NCBI RefSeq assembly: GCF_900660755.1
Contig: NZ_LR215050.1
Location: forward strand, 496,001-560,000
Reading direction: 5' to 3'
Source: Acholeplasma hippikon
GTDB lineage: Bacteria > Bacillota_I > Bacilli_A > Acholeplasmatales > Acholeplasmataceae
DNA length: 64,000 nt
Position 1 is the stretch's first letter. The number at the start of each line of letters is the position of its first letter. Below the pieces are notes generated by a model. That model ran no database searches, was not told the DNA's origin, and saw nothing but the letters and a program-made list of their open reading frames with translations. Of this stretch, positions 24,932 through 35,287 are shown in pieces. The position numbers were made by a program, and so were the translations under genes.

Positions 24932-25875
24932 ATGATTTTAGCTCCTTCCCCTTTGTAACATACTGTTACCTTAGCTAACTTCTCATAACTACCAATGACA
25001 TCTTTAATATACTCTTTTTTAGTTAAAATCTTTACATTTGGACCGGCATCCATTGTTGCATATACTGGGAATCCTTGTCCTCTTAATTTTTCAGTTAAAT
25101 CAATAATTTTAAATGATTGATCGGTCAAATAATCAATGCCATCTTCTTGCATGTAATAATGCATTAACATCGCATGAGATTCAGCGATTCCACCAACTGT
25201 GTCAAAATCATCATTGATAAATGCTTCTTTGATTTGTTCAATGAAATCATTCGTATTTTCAATCCAATCATTTTTATTTTCTTCATTTTTAGTAAGTTCT
25301 AGCATAGCATCTCTTGATGATATTTTTTTCTCGCGATCATCAACCATACAAACTAAGACTGCCATATCTTCAAATCCATTAAATGGTTCAGCATATGAAG
25401 ATAAGTGATCATACCCTTCATTCCAAAATGCAAATCCACCATATATTGAACGAGCAGCTGAACCACTACCCAATCTAGCAAGACTTGATAGTTCTTTTTC
25501 ACTCAAATCAATACCATAAGCTCTAGTAGCCGCTAATGCTAATGCAGCAAATGCACTTGAACTTGATGCAACTCCTGCTTTTTTAGGGACATAGTTTTCT
25601 GATTCAATCATTGCATAATAAGGAATATTATACATTTGTCTAATTTTTGATAGATACTTTGTCACTCTTTCATATTCAGGACCAGTAATATATCTTTGGT
25701 CGATATATAATTGGTCTTCTATTAATTCTTTCTTATAATGAACGGTTGTTTTCGTATAAAACTTATCTAATGTGAAACTTAAAGATGATGTTAAAGGTAA
25801 ATTTAATTCAATATCTTTTTTACCCCAATATTTGATTAATGCGATATTTACGTGTGCTTTTGCGGTTGCCTTCAT
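24928..25875 (-). CDS. mvaD: Diphosphomevalonate decarboxylase
   Basis: 315 residues: AKAHVNIALIKYWGKKD and PLTSSLSFTLD at the N-terminus, ATP loop AGVASSSSAFAALA, and GSGSAARSIYGGFAFW with the conserved Arg/Ser of the decarboxylase. ATMDAGPNVKIL near the end carries the catalytic Asp. It makes isopentenyl diphosphate with ATP. The gene starts within the end of mvaK1 (4-bp overlap). Confidence 0.95.
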   Translation of the reverse strand: MKATAKAHVNIALIKYWGKKDIELNLPLTSSLSFTLDKFYTKTTVHYKKELIEDQLYIDQRYITGPEYERVTKYLSKIRQMYNIPYYAMIESENYVPKKAGVASSSSAFAALALAATRAYGIDLSEKELSSLARLGSGSAARSIYGGFAFWNEGYDHLSSYAEPFNGFEDMAVLVCMVDDREKKISSRDAMLELTKNEENKNDWIENTNDFIEQIKEAFINDDFDTVGGIAESHAMLMHYYMQEDGIDYLTDQSFKIIDLTEKLRGQGFPVYATMDAGPNVKILTKKEYIKDVIGSYEKLAKVTVCYKGEGAKII

Positions 25876-26813
25876 ATAATAATTTCCTTCAAGTCATAAA
25901 ACCATGTGTTATCTGCACCAACTTGTTTTAAAGCATCAGAAATTAAAATTGCTTGTTCAGTATGCTTAGCAAGAGCAATCATACAACCACCCTTACCGCC
26001 ACCTGTTAACTTAGCACCAAGTGCACCATTAGCTAAAGCTACTTCTACTAATTTTTCTAATTTTTCATCTGATACATTAATACTTCTTAACAATTGGTGT
26101 GCTTCAGTCATTGCTAAACCAAGTCTAATAACCTCATTGTTTTCTAAATATATTTTTGCTTCATTTGTTAATTGTTCTAATCTATCCATAACTGGGTTAA
26201 CAACAGTTGGATTTTCATTCCAAAGTCTTTTGACTTCGCTAACTGCTTCTTTAGTTAATCCTTTAACCCCAGTATCAGCAACAATTAAAACTGCATCCAT
26301 TTTTAATTCAATGACGCTTTTTCCTAAATCTTTTTGATAAAACACTGCTTTTCCAGATGCAATTGTTGTAGAATCTAGTCCACTTGGATTTAAGTGGTGA
26401 ATTTGTTCAGCAATATCTACAAAGTGATTTAATCTATCTTGTGTTAATTGAACATCAAATGCATCAAACAATGATCGAACAACTGCAATAGATACAGCTG
26501 CTGATGAACCCAATCCTCTTTGCGCAGGCAAATTAGATTCAATTTTGATGTGAATATTTTTAAATGGCTGATTTAAATATACTAAAACAATATTAATTAA
26601 TTGTTTAATTCCAAACAATACGTCCGGTGCTTCTTCTAAATTCCCTTTAAAGTAAATACAATCTATTGTAATTGGTGCATCAGTTTTATACACTTTTGAT
26701 GAAATTTGTGCTTGATTAAAAGGAAGTGCAATGGCAGGTTTACCATAAACAACTGAGTGTTCACCAATTAATATGATTTTGCCACTAGCGACCCCTAATC
26801 CTAAATCGTCCAT
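25872..26813 (-). CDS. mvaK1: Mevalonate kinase
   Basis: 313 residues of the GHMP family: GKIILIGEHSVVYGKPAIALP, ATP loop AQRGLGSSAAVSIAVVR, LNPSGLDSTTIASG with the catalytic Asp, and AKLTGGGKGGCMIAL. First gene of the operon; a TATAAT box lies about 40 bp upstream and the Shine-Dalgarno is weak. The operon makes the C5 isoprenoid units needed for carotenoids, undecaprenyl carriers and tRNA modification; acholeplasmas are known to make carotenoids. HMG-CoA synthase and reductase are not in the window. Confidence 0.94.
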   Translation of the reverse strand: MDDLGLGVASGKIILIGEHSVVYGKPAIALPFNQAQISSKVYKTDAPITIDCIYFKGNLEEAPDVLFGIKQLINIVLVYLNQPFKNIHIKIESNLPAQRGLGSSAAVSIAVVRSLFDAFDVQLTQDRLNHFVDIAEQIHHLNPSGLDSTTIASGKAVFYQKDLGKSVIELKMDAVLIVADTGVKGLTKEAVSEVKRLWNENPTVVNPVMDRLEQLTNEAKIYLENNEVIRLGLAMTEAHQLLRSINVSDEKLEKLVEVALANGALGAKLTGGGKGGCMIALAKHTEQAILISDALKQVGADNTWFYDLKEIII

Positions 26814-26895
26814 AAAACTTTCGCTCGCTTTCTATCTATCATTATATCATAATATGATACAATGAAAATAGTTAACAATTGAAAGGAATTTATAT

Positions 26896-27399
26896 ATGGC
26901 TGACATATTATTAAAATTAAGAGTTAAGAATTTTGGAGAAATGAAAATTGAATTATATCCTGAAATTGTACCAAACACAGTTGCTAATTTTGTGGATTAT
27001 GTTGAATCTAAATTCTTCAATGGCTTAATTTTCCATAGAATCATCAAAAACTTTATGATTCAAGGTGGTGGTGGGGTTGAAAAGAAACGCCCTATCAAAG
27101 GTGAATTCACTGCGAATGGATTCAAAAATGAATTAAAACACACTAAGGGTGTCATTTCTATGGCTAGAACAAGTGACCCTAATTCAGCGACTTCTCAATT
27201 CTTTATTATGCATAAAGATGCTCCACATTTAGATGGACAATATGCTGCATTTGGTAAAGTTATTGAAGGTTTAGAAATCATTGATAAGATTGCTACTGTT
27301 AGAACAGATTATTATGACAAACCTTACGAAAATGTAGTTATTGAATCATTTGAAGTTATTGAAAAAAACGTAGATTTACCTAAAGTCCAATACGTATGA
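26896..27399 (+). CDS. ppiB: Cyclophilin-type peptidyl-prolyl cis-trans isomerase
   Basis: 167 residues; VANFVDYVESKFFNGLIFHRIIKNFMIQGG is the cyclophilin core with the active-site FHR, followed by GVISMARTSDPNSATSQFFI and YAAFGKVIEG. No signal peptide, so it acts in the cytosol on proline bonds during folding. Shine-Dalgarno GAAAGGAA. Its stop overlaps the start of the pseudouridine kinase gene by ATGA, so it heads a three-gene operon. Confidence 0.93.
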   Translation: MADILLKLRVKNFGEMKIELYPEIVPNTVANFVDYVESKFFNGLIFHRIIKNFMIQGGGGVEKKRPIKGEFTANGFKNELKHTKGVISMARTSDPNSATSQFFIMHKDAPHLDGQYAAFGKVIEGLEIIDKIATVRTDYYDKPYENVVIESFEVIEKNVDLPKVQYV

Positions 27400-28274
27400 A
27401 GAAAATAGTTGTCATTGGTGGTACCAATATCGATTTATTAGCACACACCTTTGATCAAGTGGTTTTAGAAGATTCAAATCCGGGATATATCAATAAATCA
27501 TTTGGTGGAGTTGCTAGGAACATTGCAGAAAATCTCGCTAGATTAGGTATGGATGTAACACTACTTACGGCGTTAGGTAAAGATGCAATGAGTTTTGTTT
27601 CTTTAGCAAAAAGAATTAACTTAAAGTTAAGTTATCAACAAATCAGTCAAACACCTACTTATCTTGCAGTTCATAATAAAAATGGTGAAATGGTTGTTGC
27701 AGTATCTGCAATGGAAGAGTTTGAAAAATTGAATGAGAATTTTATCTTAAAGCATTCTAAACTTATTGAAGATGCTGATATTGTTGTTTTAGATGCTAAT
27801 TTAAGTGAAAGTGCACTTTCATTTTTGTTTAAAAACTATAAGAAAACTTATTATGTAGATTTAATCAGTTCGCATAAAGCCTATAAATTCTTACCTTATA
27901 TTTCAAAAATTCATACATTAAAAATTAATGAAGTTGAAGGAAAAAAAATTTCTAATAAAGAAAATCCATATGATATTGGGCAAGAATTATTAAACCAAGG
28001 TTTAAAGAGCGTATATTTAACACTTGGAAAAAATGGGGCTTATAATTTCACAAATAAGCAAACTGATTTTTATCAGAAATCATTTGAATCTAAGATGCAA
28101 AATGATACTGGTGCTGGAGATGCGTTTTTTGCTGGAGTCATTTTTGCTGAACAAGAGAACATTAATCCATTGAAAACAGGAACAATTCTAGCTCACATGA
28201 CACTTCAAACAAAAGATACAGTCAATAAAAAAATTAAACCTAGCTTAGTCATGAGTTTAGTTAAGGAGAAATAA
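27396..28274 (+). CDS. psuK: PfkB-family kinase, probable pseudouridine kinase
   Basis: 292 residues of ribokinase fold: [10 protein letters not shown] at the N-terminus, [28 protein letters not shown], and the C-terminal signature [15 protein letters not shown] with the catalytic Asp. Alone it could be any PfkB sugar kinase, but the next gene, two bases on, is psuG; the pair phosphorylates pseudouridine and then splits the phosphate into uracil and ribose 5-phosphate. Assignment is therefore by context plus family. Confidence 0.88.
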   Translation: MKKIVVIGGTNIDLLAHTFDQVVLEDSNPGYINKSFGGVARNIAENLARLGMDVTLLTALGKDAMSFVSLAKRINLKLSYQQISQTPTYLAVHNKNGEMVVAVSAMEEFEKLNENFILKHSKLIEDADIVVLDANLSESALSFLFKNYKKTYYVDLISSHKAYKFLPYISKIHTLKINEVEGKKISNKENPYDIGQELLNQGLKSVYLTLGKNGAYNFTNKQTDFYQKSFESKMQNDTGAGDAFFAGVIFAEQENINPLKTGTILAHMTLQTKDTVNKKIKPSLVMSLVKEK

Positions 28275-28275
28275 T

Positions 28276-29187
28276 ATGAATCAATATATTGATATTCATC
28301 CTAGAGTTTTAAAAGCTATTCGTAACAACGAACCAGTCGTTGCATTAGAATCTACCATTATCTCTCATGGTATGCCTTATCCACAAAATGTAGAGATGGC
28401 TTTATCCGTTGAAAAAATAATTGAAAATGAAGGTGCAGTACCTGCTACAATTGCGATTATTGATGGTCGTATTAAAGTTGGTTTAACTCCTGATGAAATT
28501 ACTAAATTAGCTCAATTAAAAAATGTTTTAAAAGTATCTAAGCGTGATTTCGGTTACTGTATTTCAAAAAAATATAATGGAGCAACAACTGTTTCTGCTA
28601 CCATGCTTGTTGCATCAATGGTAGGAATCAAAGTATTTGCTACTGGTGGTATTGGTGGTGTTCACCGTGATGCCCAACAAACATTTGATATCTCAAGAGA
28701 TTTAGAAGAACTTGCTAATGAAAATGTTTGTGTTGTATGTGCTGGTGCAAAATCAATTCTAGATTTAAACTTAACTTTAGAATATTTAGAAACAAAAGGC
28801 GTTGAAATCATTGGTTATCAAACAGATGAACTTCCAGCATTCTACACTAGAGAATCCGGATTACATGTTGATTATCAATTAGATACTCCTGAAGAAGTTG
28901 CTAAATTAATTCACGTTAAATGGTCTTTAGGACTAAAAGGTGGTATTGTTGTAGCAAATCCAATTTCTAAATTATATTCAATGGATAAATCTATAATTGA
29001 TCAAGAAATTGAAAAAGCACTTCTTCTTGCTAAAGAAAACAATATTAAAGGTAAAGAAATTACACCTTTCTTATTAAGTAAGATTAAAGCACTTACAGAA
29101 GGCAAGAGTTTAGATGCTAATATTCAACTTGTTTATAATAATGCAAAATTAGCTGCACAAATTGCAGTTTGTTATGAAAAATTATGA
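28276..29187 (+). CDS. psuG: Pseudouridine-5'-phosphate glycosidase
   Basis: 303 residues closely following the PsuG pattern: [39 protein letters not shown], and [22 protein letters not shown] (metal and phosphate site). It cleaves the C-C glycosidic bond of pseudouridine 5'-phosphate. Ends in TGA, one of the clear cases showing that TGA is a stop here. The operon lets the cell reuse pseudouridine from RNA turnover. Confidence 0.95.
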   Translation: MNQYIDIHPRVLKAIRNNEPVVALESTIISHGMPYPQNVEMALSVEKIIENEGAVPATIAIIDGRIKVGLTPDEITKLAQLKNVLKVSKRDFGYCISKKYNGATTVSATMLVASMVGIKVFATGGIGGVHRDAQQTFDISRDLEELANENVCVVCAGAKSILDLNLTLEYLETKGVEIIGYQTDELPAFYTRESGLHVDYQLDTPEEVAKLIHVKWSLGLKGGIVVANPISKLYSMDKSIIDQEIEKALLLAKENNIKGKEITPFLLSKIKALTEGKSLDANIQLVYNNAKLAAQIAVCYEKL

Positions 29188-29209
29188 TTAAATTTTCATG
29201 CATTATCAT

Positions 29210-29238
29210 TTGATATTATTTATTTGCTGTGATAAAAT
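29210..29238 (+). promoter_or_regulatory. Promoter of the yybP-ykoY riboswitch and P-type ATPase
   Basis: TTGATA (29210-29215), 17 bp, TAAAAT (29233-29238) preceded by TG. Transcription should start about 29245, just before the riboswitch. Confidence 0.7.
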
Positions 29239-29244
29239 TAATAC

Positions 29245-29336
29245 CGATAGAAGGGGAGTAGTTTCCCAAAAATTAATCGTCAATACGGTCTAAAAGACCC
29301 GGTTAATTTTCAAGTTGAACTTGTAACGAGACCTTC
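29245..29336 (+). promoter_or_regulatory. yybP-ykoY (manganese) riboswitch
   Basis: The leader has GAAGGGGAGTAG near its 5' end and AACGAGACCTTC at its 3' end, so GAAGG and CCTTC close the P1 helix; GGTCTAAAAGACC forms an inner hairpin. These are the conserved elements of the yybP-ykoY aptamer, which binds Mn2+ (known for Lactococcus yoaB and Bacillus mntP). A terminator follows directly, so Mn2+ should relieve termination. Confidence 0.85.
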
Positions 29337-29374
29337 AAGACCATTTACTGGTTTTGATGGTCTTTATTTTTTGA
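29337..29374 (+). terminator. Riboswitch-controlled terminator
   Basis: AAGACCAT pairs with ATGGTCTT (8 bp, 12-base loop) followed by TATTTTTT, between the aptamer and the ATPase Shine-Dalgarno GAGGAGG. Confidence 0.85.
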
Positions 29375-29394
29375 AAAATATATGAGGAGGAAAC

Positions 29395-32112
29395 ATGAAA
29401 AAAATATATCAACTATCAACTGATGAAATCCTAAAAGAATTAGGAACATCAAACCAAGGTTTATCTACTGAAGAGGCTAGTAAGCGTCTTTCAACAAACG
29501 GTAAGAATAAACTTGATGAAGCAAAAAAGAGACATTTTATTTTAAGGTTCTTAGATCAATTCAAAGACTTCATGGTAATTGTTTTATTAGTTGCTGCTGC
29601 TATTTCATTTATTGCTGCAATTTTAGAAAACAAAATGACTGAAACCTTTGAAGGGGTATTAATTCTAGCAATCGTTGTCATCAACGCTTTATTAGGGTTA
29701 ATGCAAGAAGCTAAAGCGGAAAAGGCTTTAGAATCAATTAAAAAAATGTCAGCACCACATGCTACAGTTATTCGTGATGGTAAAGAAGTTGTCTTAGATG
29801 TAGAAGACATTGTTGTTGGTGACATCATTGTCTTACAAGCCGGCGACTATATACCTGCTGACGTTAGGATCATTCAATCTGTAAACTTAAAAGCTGATGA
29901 ATCTGCTTTAACCGGTGAACCAGTCCCAGTTGAAAAGATTACTGATGCAATTCATAAAGATGAAGTCCCTCTTGGCGATAGGGTCAACTTAGGTTTCATG
30001 AGTACAGTTGTTACTTATGGACGCGGGTTAGCTGTTGTAACTTCTGTTGGTATGCAAACTGAAATCGGTAAAATTGCTGAAATGTTATCAAATACAGAAA
30101 CTGAAGAAACACCACTTCAAAAGAGTATCGCTCAATTAGGAAAAACATTAGCAATTATTGCTTTTATTATCGTAGGTGTAATTTTTGCAATCCAAATTAT
30201 TACAGCTTTAGTTAAGGGCGTTAGTCCTGACTGGTTAGAAGCATTTATGAGTTCAGTTGCCTTAGCGGTTGCTGCAATTCCTGAAGGCTTACCTGCTATT
30301 ATCACAATTGTTCTATCACTTGGTATGACAAATCTAGTTAAACAAAGAGCAATCATGAGAACATTACCAGCAGTTGAAACTTTAGGTTCAACATCAATTA
30401 TTTGTTCAGATAAAACAGGTACATTAACTCAAAACGTGATGACAATTACTGATACTTATTTATATCAACAAAACGATAAAGTAAGCGACTTAAAATCAGT
30501 TGAAGGTTCTTTAAAGAAATTAGTTGATTTTGGTGTATTATGTAATGATACAAAAGTTCGAGTTAAAGATGATAAATTCTTAAAAATTGGTGATCCAACT
30601 GAAATTGCTTTAACGGACCTTGCAATTAACACAGGATTCAATCCACTTGATATACTTGCAAACTTCCCAAGAGTACATGAATTACCATTCGACTCAAACC
30701 GCAAATTAATGACAACAGTTCATGAAATCGATGGTAAATTCGTTTCTATTACAAAAGGTGCTCCAGATATTGTCTTATCACGTTCTGTATCATATGAAGT
30801 TAATGGTCATGTTGAAACAATCAATGATAAAGTATCTAATGTTTATTTAACTGAAAACAATAATATGGCTGATAGAGCTTTACGCGTATTAGCAGTTGCT
30901 TATAAAGTATTTGATAAAAATACTGATATTACAAAACTATTACACACTGAATTAGAAAATGATTTAACAATGCTAGGTTTAGTTGGTATGATTGACCCAG
31001 CAAGACCTGAAGTAAAAGATGCTATCGTAGAAACTAAACGTGCTGGAATCACTACAATCATGATTACTGGTGACCATAAAAACACTGCTGTTGCAATCGC
31101 AACTGAATTAGGTATTTTAGAAAATGGTCATTTAGCAATTACAGGTAAAGAATTAGATCAAATGTCTGATGAGGAGTTTGATGCTAAATTATCTCAAATT
31201 AGAGTTTATGCACGTGTATCACCAGAAAATAAAGTTAGAATTGTTACTGCTTGGAAAAAAACTGGTTTAATTGTAGCGATGACTGGCGATGGTGTTAACG
31301 ATGCGCCATCAATCAAAAAAGCTGATATCGGTATTGCAATGGGTATTACAGGTACTGAAGTTGCTAAGGGTGCGGCTGATATGATTCTTACAGATGATAA
31401 CTTCGCAACAATTGTTGGTGCTGTATCAGAAGGTCGTGCAATCTTCGCAAATATTAAAAAGGCAATTCACTTCTTACTTTCATGTAATATCGGCGAAATT
31501 GTTACCATTTTATTAGGCGTTACATTAGGTTTAGCATTGTTCCCAAATGTTGAAAATTTAGTCATTTTAAGTGCTGTACAAATTCTTTGGGTTAACCTAG
31601 TAACTGACTCATTCATGGCAATTGCAATCGGTTTAGATCCTAAAGAACCTGATATTATGAACTACCCTCCACGTGATAATTCTAAATCAATCTTTGCTGA
31701 TGGTTTAGGATTTAGAATTGGATGGCAAGGAATTATGATTGGTTCATTAACTTTTGCTGCATTCTTTATCGGATATAACATTGCACCTGCTGATCATGAA
31801 TTAATCCATGCGCAAACATTAACATTCATGGTATTATCAATTTCTCAATTATTCCATTCATTTAACGTTCGTTCAGAAAAATATTCAATCTTCCAATTAA
31901 AACCAAATAAATACTTAATTATGGCGTTCTTTGGCTGTTTAGCACTTCAATTAGTGACTGTATTTGTTCCAGCAATTGCTGAAAATGTGTTTAAAGTTGA
32001 TGATGTTCATTATTGGAGATTTATTGATTGGATGGTCGTGATTGGATTATCAATCACACCTTTAGTTGTTGTAGAAATTCAAAAGCTTATTAAACGTTTT
32101 TTAAATAAATAA
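29395..32112 (+). CDS. P-type cation ATPase (Ca2+/Mn2+ type), probable Mn2+ exporter
   Basis: 905 residues with the P2A layout: N-terminal cation-ATPase domain (5-75), helices M1-M2 (about 55-105), actuator motif LTGEPV (172-177), M4 with PEGLP (296-300), phosphorylation site CSDKTGTLT with D339, nucleotide domain with KGAP, hinge GDGVNDAPSIKKADIG, and M5-M10 including WVNLVTDSFMAIAIGLD. Similar enzymes are annotated as calcium ATPases, but the Mn2+ riboswitch upstream argues for manganese export, as with Lactococcus YoaB. Monocistronic, with a terminator right after the stop. Confidence 0.92.
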   Translation: MKKIYQLSTDEILKELGTSNQGLSTEEASKRLSTNGKNKLDEAKKRHFILRFLDQFKDFMVIVLLVAAAISFIAAILENKMTETFEGVLILAIVVINALLGLMQEAKAEKALESIKKMSAPHATVIRDGKEVVLDVEDIVVGDIIVLQAGDYIPADVRIIQSVNLKADESALTGEPVPVEKITDAIHKDEVPLGDRVNLGFMSTVVTYGRGLAVVTSVGMQTEIGKIAEMLSNTETEETPLQKSIAQLGKTLAIIAFIIVGVIFAIQIITALVKGVSPDWLEAFMSSVALAVAAIPEGLPAIITIVLSLGMTNLVKQRAIMRTLPAVETLGSTSIICSDKTGTLTQNVMTITDTYLYQQNDKVSDLKSVEGSLKKLVDFGVLCNDTKVRVKDDKFLKIGDPTEIALTDLAINTGFNPLDILANFPRVHELPFDSNRKLMTTVHEIDGKFVSITKGAPDIVLSRSVSYEVNGHVETINDKVSNVYLTENNNMADRALRVLAVAYKVFDKNTDITKLLHTELENDLTMLGLVGMIDPARPEVKDAIVETKRAGITTIMITGDHKNTAVAIATELGILENGHLAITGKELDQMSDEEFDAKLSQIRVYARVSPENKVRIVTAWKKTGLIVAMTGDGVNDAPSIKKADIGIAMGITGTEVAKGAADMILTDDNFATIVGAVSEGRAIFANIKKAIHFLLSCNIGEIVTILLGVTLGLALFPNVENLVILSAVQILWVNLVTDSFMAIAIGLDPKEPDIMNYPPRDNSKSIFADGLGFRIGWQGIMIGSLTFAAFFIGYNIAPADHELIHAQTLTFMVLSISQLFHSFNVRSEKYSIFQLKPNKYLIMAFFGCLALQLVTVFVPAIAENVFKVDDVHYWRFIDWMVVIGLSITPLVVVEIQKLIKRFLNK

Positions 32113-32123
32113 TCTTAACAATT

Positions 32124-32159
32124 AACCATATATCTATTAATTAGGTATATGGTTTTTTT
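32124..32159 (+). terminator. Terminator of the P-type ATPase gene
   Basis: AACCATATA pairs with TATATGGTT, followed by T7. Confidence 0.85.
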
Positions 32160-32171
32160 ATGTTTGTTAAA

Positions 32172-32199
32172 TAAAAAAAACCACCTAGTAATAGGTGGT
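32172..32199 (-). terminator. Terminator of rnpB
   Basis: ACCACCTA and TAGGTGGT form an 8-bp stem followed by T8 on the minus strand, six bases after the mature 3' end. Confidence 0.88.
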
Positions 32200-32204
32200 C
32201 AAAT

Positions 32205-32563
32205 GAAATTCAAGTGTGCATAAGCCATGTTCTGTAGAAGATAAATCTTCTTGTGACTATTAATCTCAGGGTTTACCTGCAAGTTATACATTGCTGTACT
32301 TCTCGTGCCCCTACCAAATTTGGGTTGCTAGCTTGAGGGGTTTACCGCGTTTCATCCTATATATTTCTATATAGACTCGTCTCTGTGGCACGTTAAGATG
32401 CTTGTTCATAGTTTCCCTTAGAATGTTGCATCGCCGTTACGATTACTCGTACCCAGAGTTATTTATTCCTCTGGCACAAACACTACATACCACGAGGGTA
32501 TGTGCTAGCATGGACTTTCCTAACAAACACGAAGTTTGCTCAGTCACCTTCCACTTAAATTCC
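32205..32563 (-). ncRNA. rnpB: RNase P RNA (M1 RNA)
   Basis: About 359 nt. The 5' end AATTTAAGTG pairs with 3' CACTTGAATT as helix P1. Conserved stretches include GAAGGTGACTGAGC near the 5' end, GGAAAGTCCATGCTAGCACA (CR-I region) and ACAGAACATGGCTTA at the 3' end (CR-V). It is the catalytic RNA for tRNA and tmRNA 5' processing. It lies 24 bp after pnp on the same strand, with a TGATAAAAT extended -10 box of its own in the gap. Confidence 0.93.
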
Positions 32564-32586
32564 AATTTATTTTATCATATTATTGA

Positions 32587-34734
32587 TTAGATTGCGTCTT
32601 TTCTTGATAAGTCAACGCGACCTTTTTCATCAATCTTAATTACTTTAACGATGATTTGATCTCCAACTGCAACTTTACCTTCTAATGTTTCAGTTCTTTC
32701 TTTATCCCATTTAGAGATATGTACTAGACCTTCTGTTCCTGGGAAGATTTCAGCGAATACACCTTGGATTTTCTTACCATCTTTATCCATTAATAAGCGC
32801 GTAACTTTAGCTTCGTAGATTTCTCCAACTTTAGCTTCTCTTACTAAGTTTAAGATATGTTCAGCTGCTTTATTGATCCATTCTGAATCTTGGTGCATAA
32901 TCATTACACGACCATCTTGTTCAATGTCAATCTTAACATTGTTATGATCTTCAATGATTTGAGTAATAATCTTACCACCTGAACCAATGACATCACGAAT
33001 CTTATCAGGATTAATCTTAATCATTTTAACTTTTGGAGCATTCTTAGATACTTCTGGTCTAACTTCAGAAATTGTTCCATTCATGTGTTCTAAGATATGT
33101 AAGCGTCCTAAACGAGCTTGTTCAAGTGCTTCTTCCATAATTTCTTTTGTAATACCTGTAATCTTAATATCCATTTGTAAAGCAGTGATACCATCTTTTG
33201 TACCAGCAACTTTGAAGTCCATATCTCCTTCATGGTCTTCCATACCTTGGATATCAGATAAAATTGTATAGTGTTCGCCTTCTTTAATTAAACCCATCGC
33301 GATACCAGCAACTGGAGCCTTAATTGGAACACCAGCAGCCATTAAAGCCATTGTACCAACACAGATTGTAGCTTGAGATGAAGAACCATTTGATTCTAAG
33401 ATTTCAGATACAACACGAATTGAGTATGGGAACTCTTCTTCTGAAGGTAAAACTTGTAATAATGCTCTTTCGCCTAAAGCACCATGACCGATTTCACGAC
33501 GTCCTGGCGCACCATATCTTCCAGTTTCACCAACTGAGAATGGAGGGAAATTATAATGTAACATGAAGCGTTTAGATACTTCTTCAGTTTCTAAACCATC
33601 AATAATTTGGTTTTCACCTAATGAACCTAATGTCACAATACCTAAAGCTTGAGTTTGTCCACGAGTGAATAATGCTGATCCGTGTGTTCTTGGTAATATA
33701 TCTACTCTTGAACTTAATGGACGAATTTCATCAACTTTTCTTCCATCTGGTCTAACTTTATCTTCAGTAATTAATCTTCTAACTTCCTTTGTAACAATAC
33801 CATCTAAAACTTGATTAACTTGTTTTAAATATTTTTTAGATGCTTCAGAGTCAAATACTTTAACGCCATCGATTTCTTTCCAGAAACTTACTTTAGCAAA
33901 GTGTTCTAAAGTTTCCGCTTTAATTTCATCGATTGCAGCATATCTTTCTAATTTATCAAAGATTGATACAGCTTTTACTAATCTTTCTTCAGCATAGGCT
34001 TTAACATCATTTGAGATTTGTTCGTCAATTTTAACTAATTCAGGGATGAATTTTTCTACACCAACTGCAGCTTTAATTGTTTCTTGGAATGCGCATAATT
34101 CTTTAATTGCTTCATGTCCAAATAAAATAGCCCCTAACATGTCAGCTTCGCTTACTTGTTTAGCACCAGCTTCAACCATGTTAATCGCTTCTTTTGTACC
34201 AGCGATTGTTAAATCGATATCTGATAACTCTTGTTGTTCAGGTGTTGGGTTAATAATGTATTCACCATTAACACGTCCAACATTCACTCCAGCAATAGGT
34301 CCTAAGAAAGGAATGTTTGAAATTTCTAATGCTAATGAAGAACCTAACATTGCAGCCATTGAGCTTGGAACGTTTGGATCTGCTGATAATACAGTATTTA
34401 CGATTTGTACTTCATGACGATAACCTTCATCAAACATCGGTCTGATTGGTCTGTCAATTAATCTTGAAACTAATGTTTCATGTTCAGAAGGTCTACCTTC
34501 TCTTCTTAAGAATCCTCCAGGAATCTTACCTGCAGCGTATAACTTTTCTTGATAAATTACCATTAATGGGAAAAAGTCAGCTGGCGTATCTGATACTTTT
34601 GCAACAGCTGTTGATAATACCACAGTGTCACCATAATAGACTACAACAGCACCATGTGCTTGTTTAGCCATTTCTCCAACTTCAACACGAATTGTATTAC
34701 CGTGGAAAGCTGTTTCAAATGTTTGCTTTGACAT
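32587..34734 (-). CDS. pnp: Polynucleotide phosphorylase
   Basis: 715 residues: two RNase PH domains (about 1-220 and 310-540; catalytic segment [23 protein letters not shown]), KH domain ([15 protein letters not shown], 556 onward) and C-terminal S1 domain ([33 protein letters not shown]). It degrades RNA 3' to 5' with phosphate and is a core part of the mRNA decay machinery together with RNase J, encoded at 55-57 kb. Monocistronic after the rpsO terminator. Confidence 0.96.
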   Translation of the reverse strand: MSKQTFETAFHGNTIRVEVGEMAKQAHGAVVVYYGDTVVLSTAVAKVSDTPADFFPLMVIYQEKLYAAGKIPGGFLRREGRPSEHETLVSRLIDRPIRPMFDEGYRHEVQIVNTVLSADPNVPSSMAAMLGSSLALEISNIPFLGPIAGVNVGRVNGEYIINPTPEQQELSDIDLTIAGTKEAINMVEAGAKQVSEADMLGAILFGHEAIKELCAFQETIKAAVGVEKFIPELVKIDEQISNDVKAYAEERLVKAVSIFDKLERYAAIDEIKAETLEHFAKVSFWKEIDGVKVFDSEASKKYLKQVNQVLDGIVTKEVRRLITEDKVRPDGRKVDEIRPLSSRVDILPRTHGSALFTRGQTQALGIVTLGSLGENQIIDGLETEEVSKRFMLHYNFPPFSVGETGRYGAPGRREIGHGALGERALLQVLPSEEEFPYSIRVVSEILESNGSSSQATICVGTMALMAAGVPIKAPVAGIAMGLIKEGEHYTILSDIQGMEDHEGDMDFKVAGTKDGITALQMDIKITGITKEIMEEALEQARLGRLHILEHMNGTISEVRPEVSKNAPKVKMIKINPDKIRDVIGSGGKIITQIIEDHNNVKIDIEQDGRVMIMHQDSEWINKAAEHILNLVREAKVGEIYEAKVTRLLMDKDGKKIQGVFAEIFPGTEGLVHISKWDKERTETLEGKVAVGDQIIVKVIKIDEKGRVDLSRKDAI

Positions 34735-34841
34735 ATAAAATCTCCTTCATTTTATATTTATGTTCTTTTATTTTCATATTGCCTTAACTATTATATCATT
34801 TATTTAAATAAATGGAGAATAAAATCATATTATGTAAAATA

Positions 34842-34864
34842 AAAAAAACTCCAAATGGAGTTTT
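34842..34864 (-). terminator. Terminator of rpsO
   Basis: AAAACTCC pairs with GGAGTTTT around AAAT, followed by a T-run on the minus strand, two bases after the rpsO stop. Confidence 0.85.
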
Positions 34865-34866
34865 CT

Positions 34867-35136
34867 TTATCTTCTTAATCCTAATTCGCTGATTAATGCT
34901 GCGTAACGTGCTGAGTCAGTATTCTTTAAATACTTAAGTAAGTTACGTCTACGACCAATCTTCATGAATAAACCACGTTTTGAGTGGAAGTCATGAATAT
35001 GAGTTTGTAAGTGTTCGTTTAATTCATTGATTTCATGAGTTAAAATTGCGATTTGAACTTCTGGTGAACCAGTGTCTCCTGCAAAACGTGCGAACTTTTC
35101 AACGATTGCTTTTTTTGCTTCTTTGTTTAATGCCAT
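34867..35136 (-). CDS. rpsO: 30S ribosomal protein S15
   Basis: 89 residues; [60 protein letters not shown] is the S15 core that binds 16S rRNA helix 22. Shine-Dalgarno AGGAGG. A structured leader upstream suggests autoregulation. rpsO next to pnp is a common bacterial order. Confidence 0.97.
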   Translation of the reverse strand: MALNKEAKKAIVEKFARFAGDTGSPEVQIAILTHEINELNEHLQTHIHDFHSKRGLFMKIGRRRNLLKYLKNTDSARYAALISELGLRR

Positions 35137-35157
35137 TTTTATTTCCTCCTATGTCTC

Positions 35158-35206
35158 GTATAGCTAAAGACTTTAGTCTGGCTTCACTAAGCCCTCGCTA
35201 TCGACC
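35158..35206 (-). promoter_or_regulatory. S15 mRNA leader, three-way junction
   Basis: On the minus strand GATAGC and GCTAT close a junction holding two hairpins, GGCTT-AGTG-AAGCC and AGACT-AA-AGTCT, directly before the Shine-Dalgarno. Firmicute rpsO leaders fold into a three-way junction bound by S15 to repress translation; the sequence here fits that plan. Confidence 0.65.
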
Positions 35207-35287
35207 TGAATTATCTTATCATACTATAATTCTAAAATCAAGGATTTTTACACTTTTTGTTAAAAATTGTGTGATTTTATAGAATAA

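Noticed and set aside
32402-32590. 62-residue rightward frame
   Set aside because: Lies within the RNase P RNA gene on the opposite strand.
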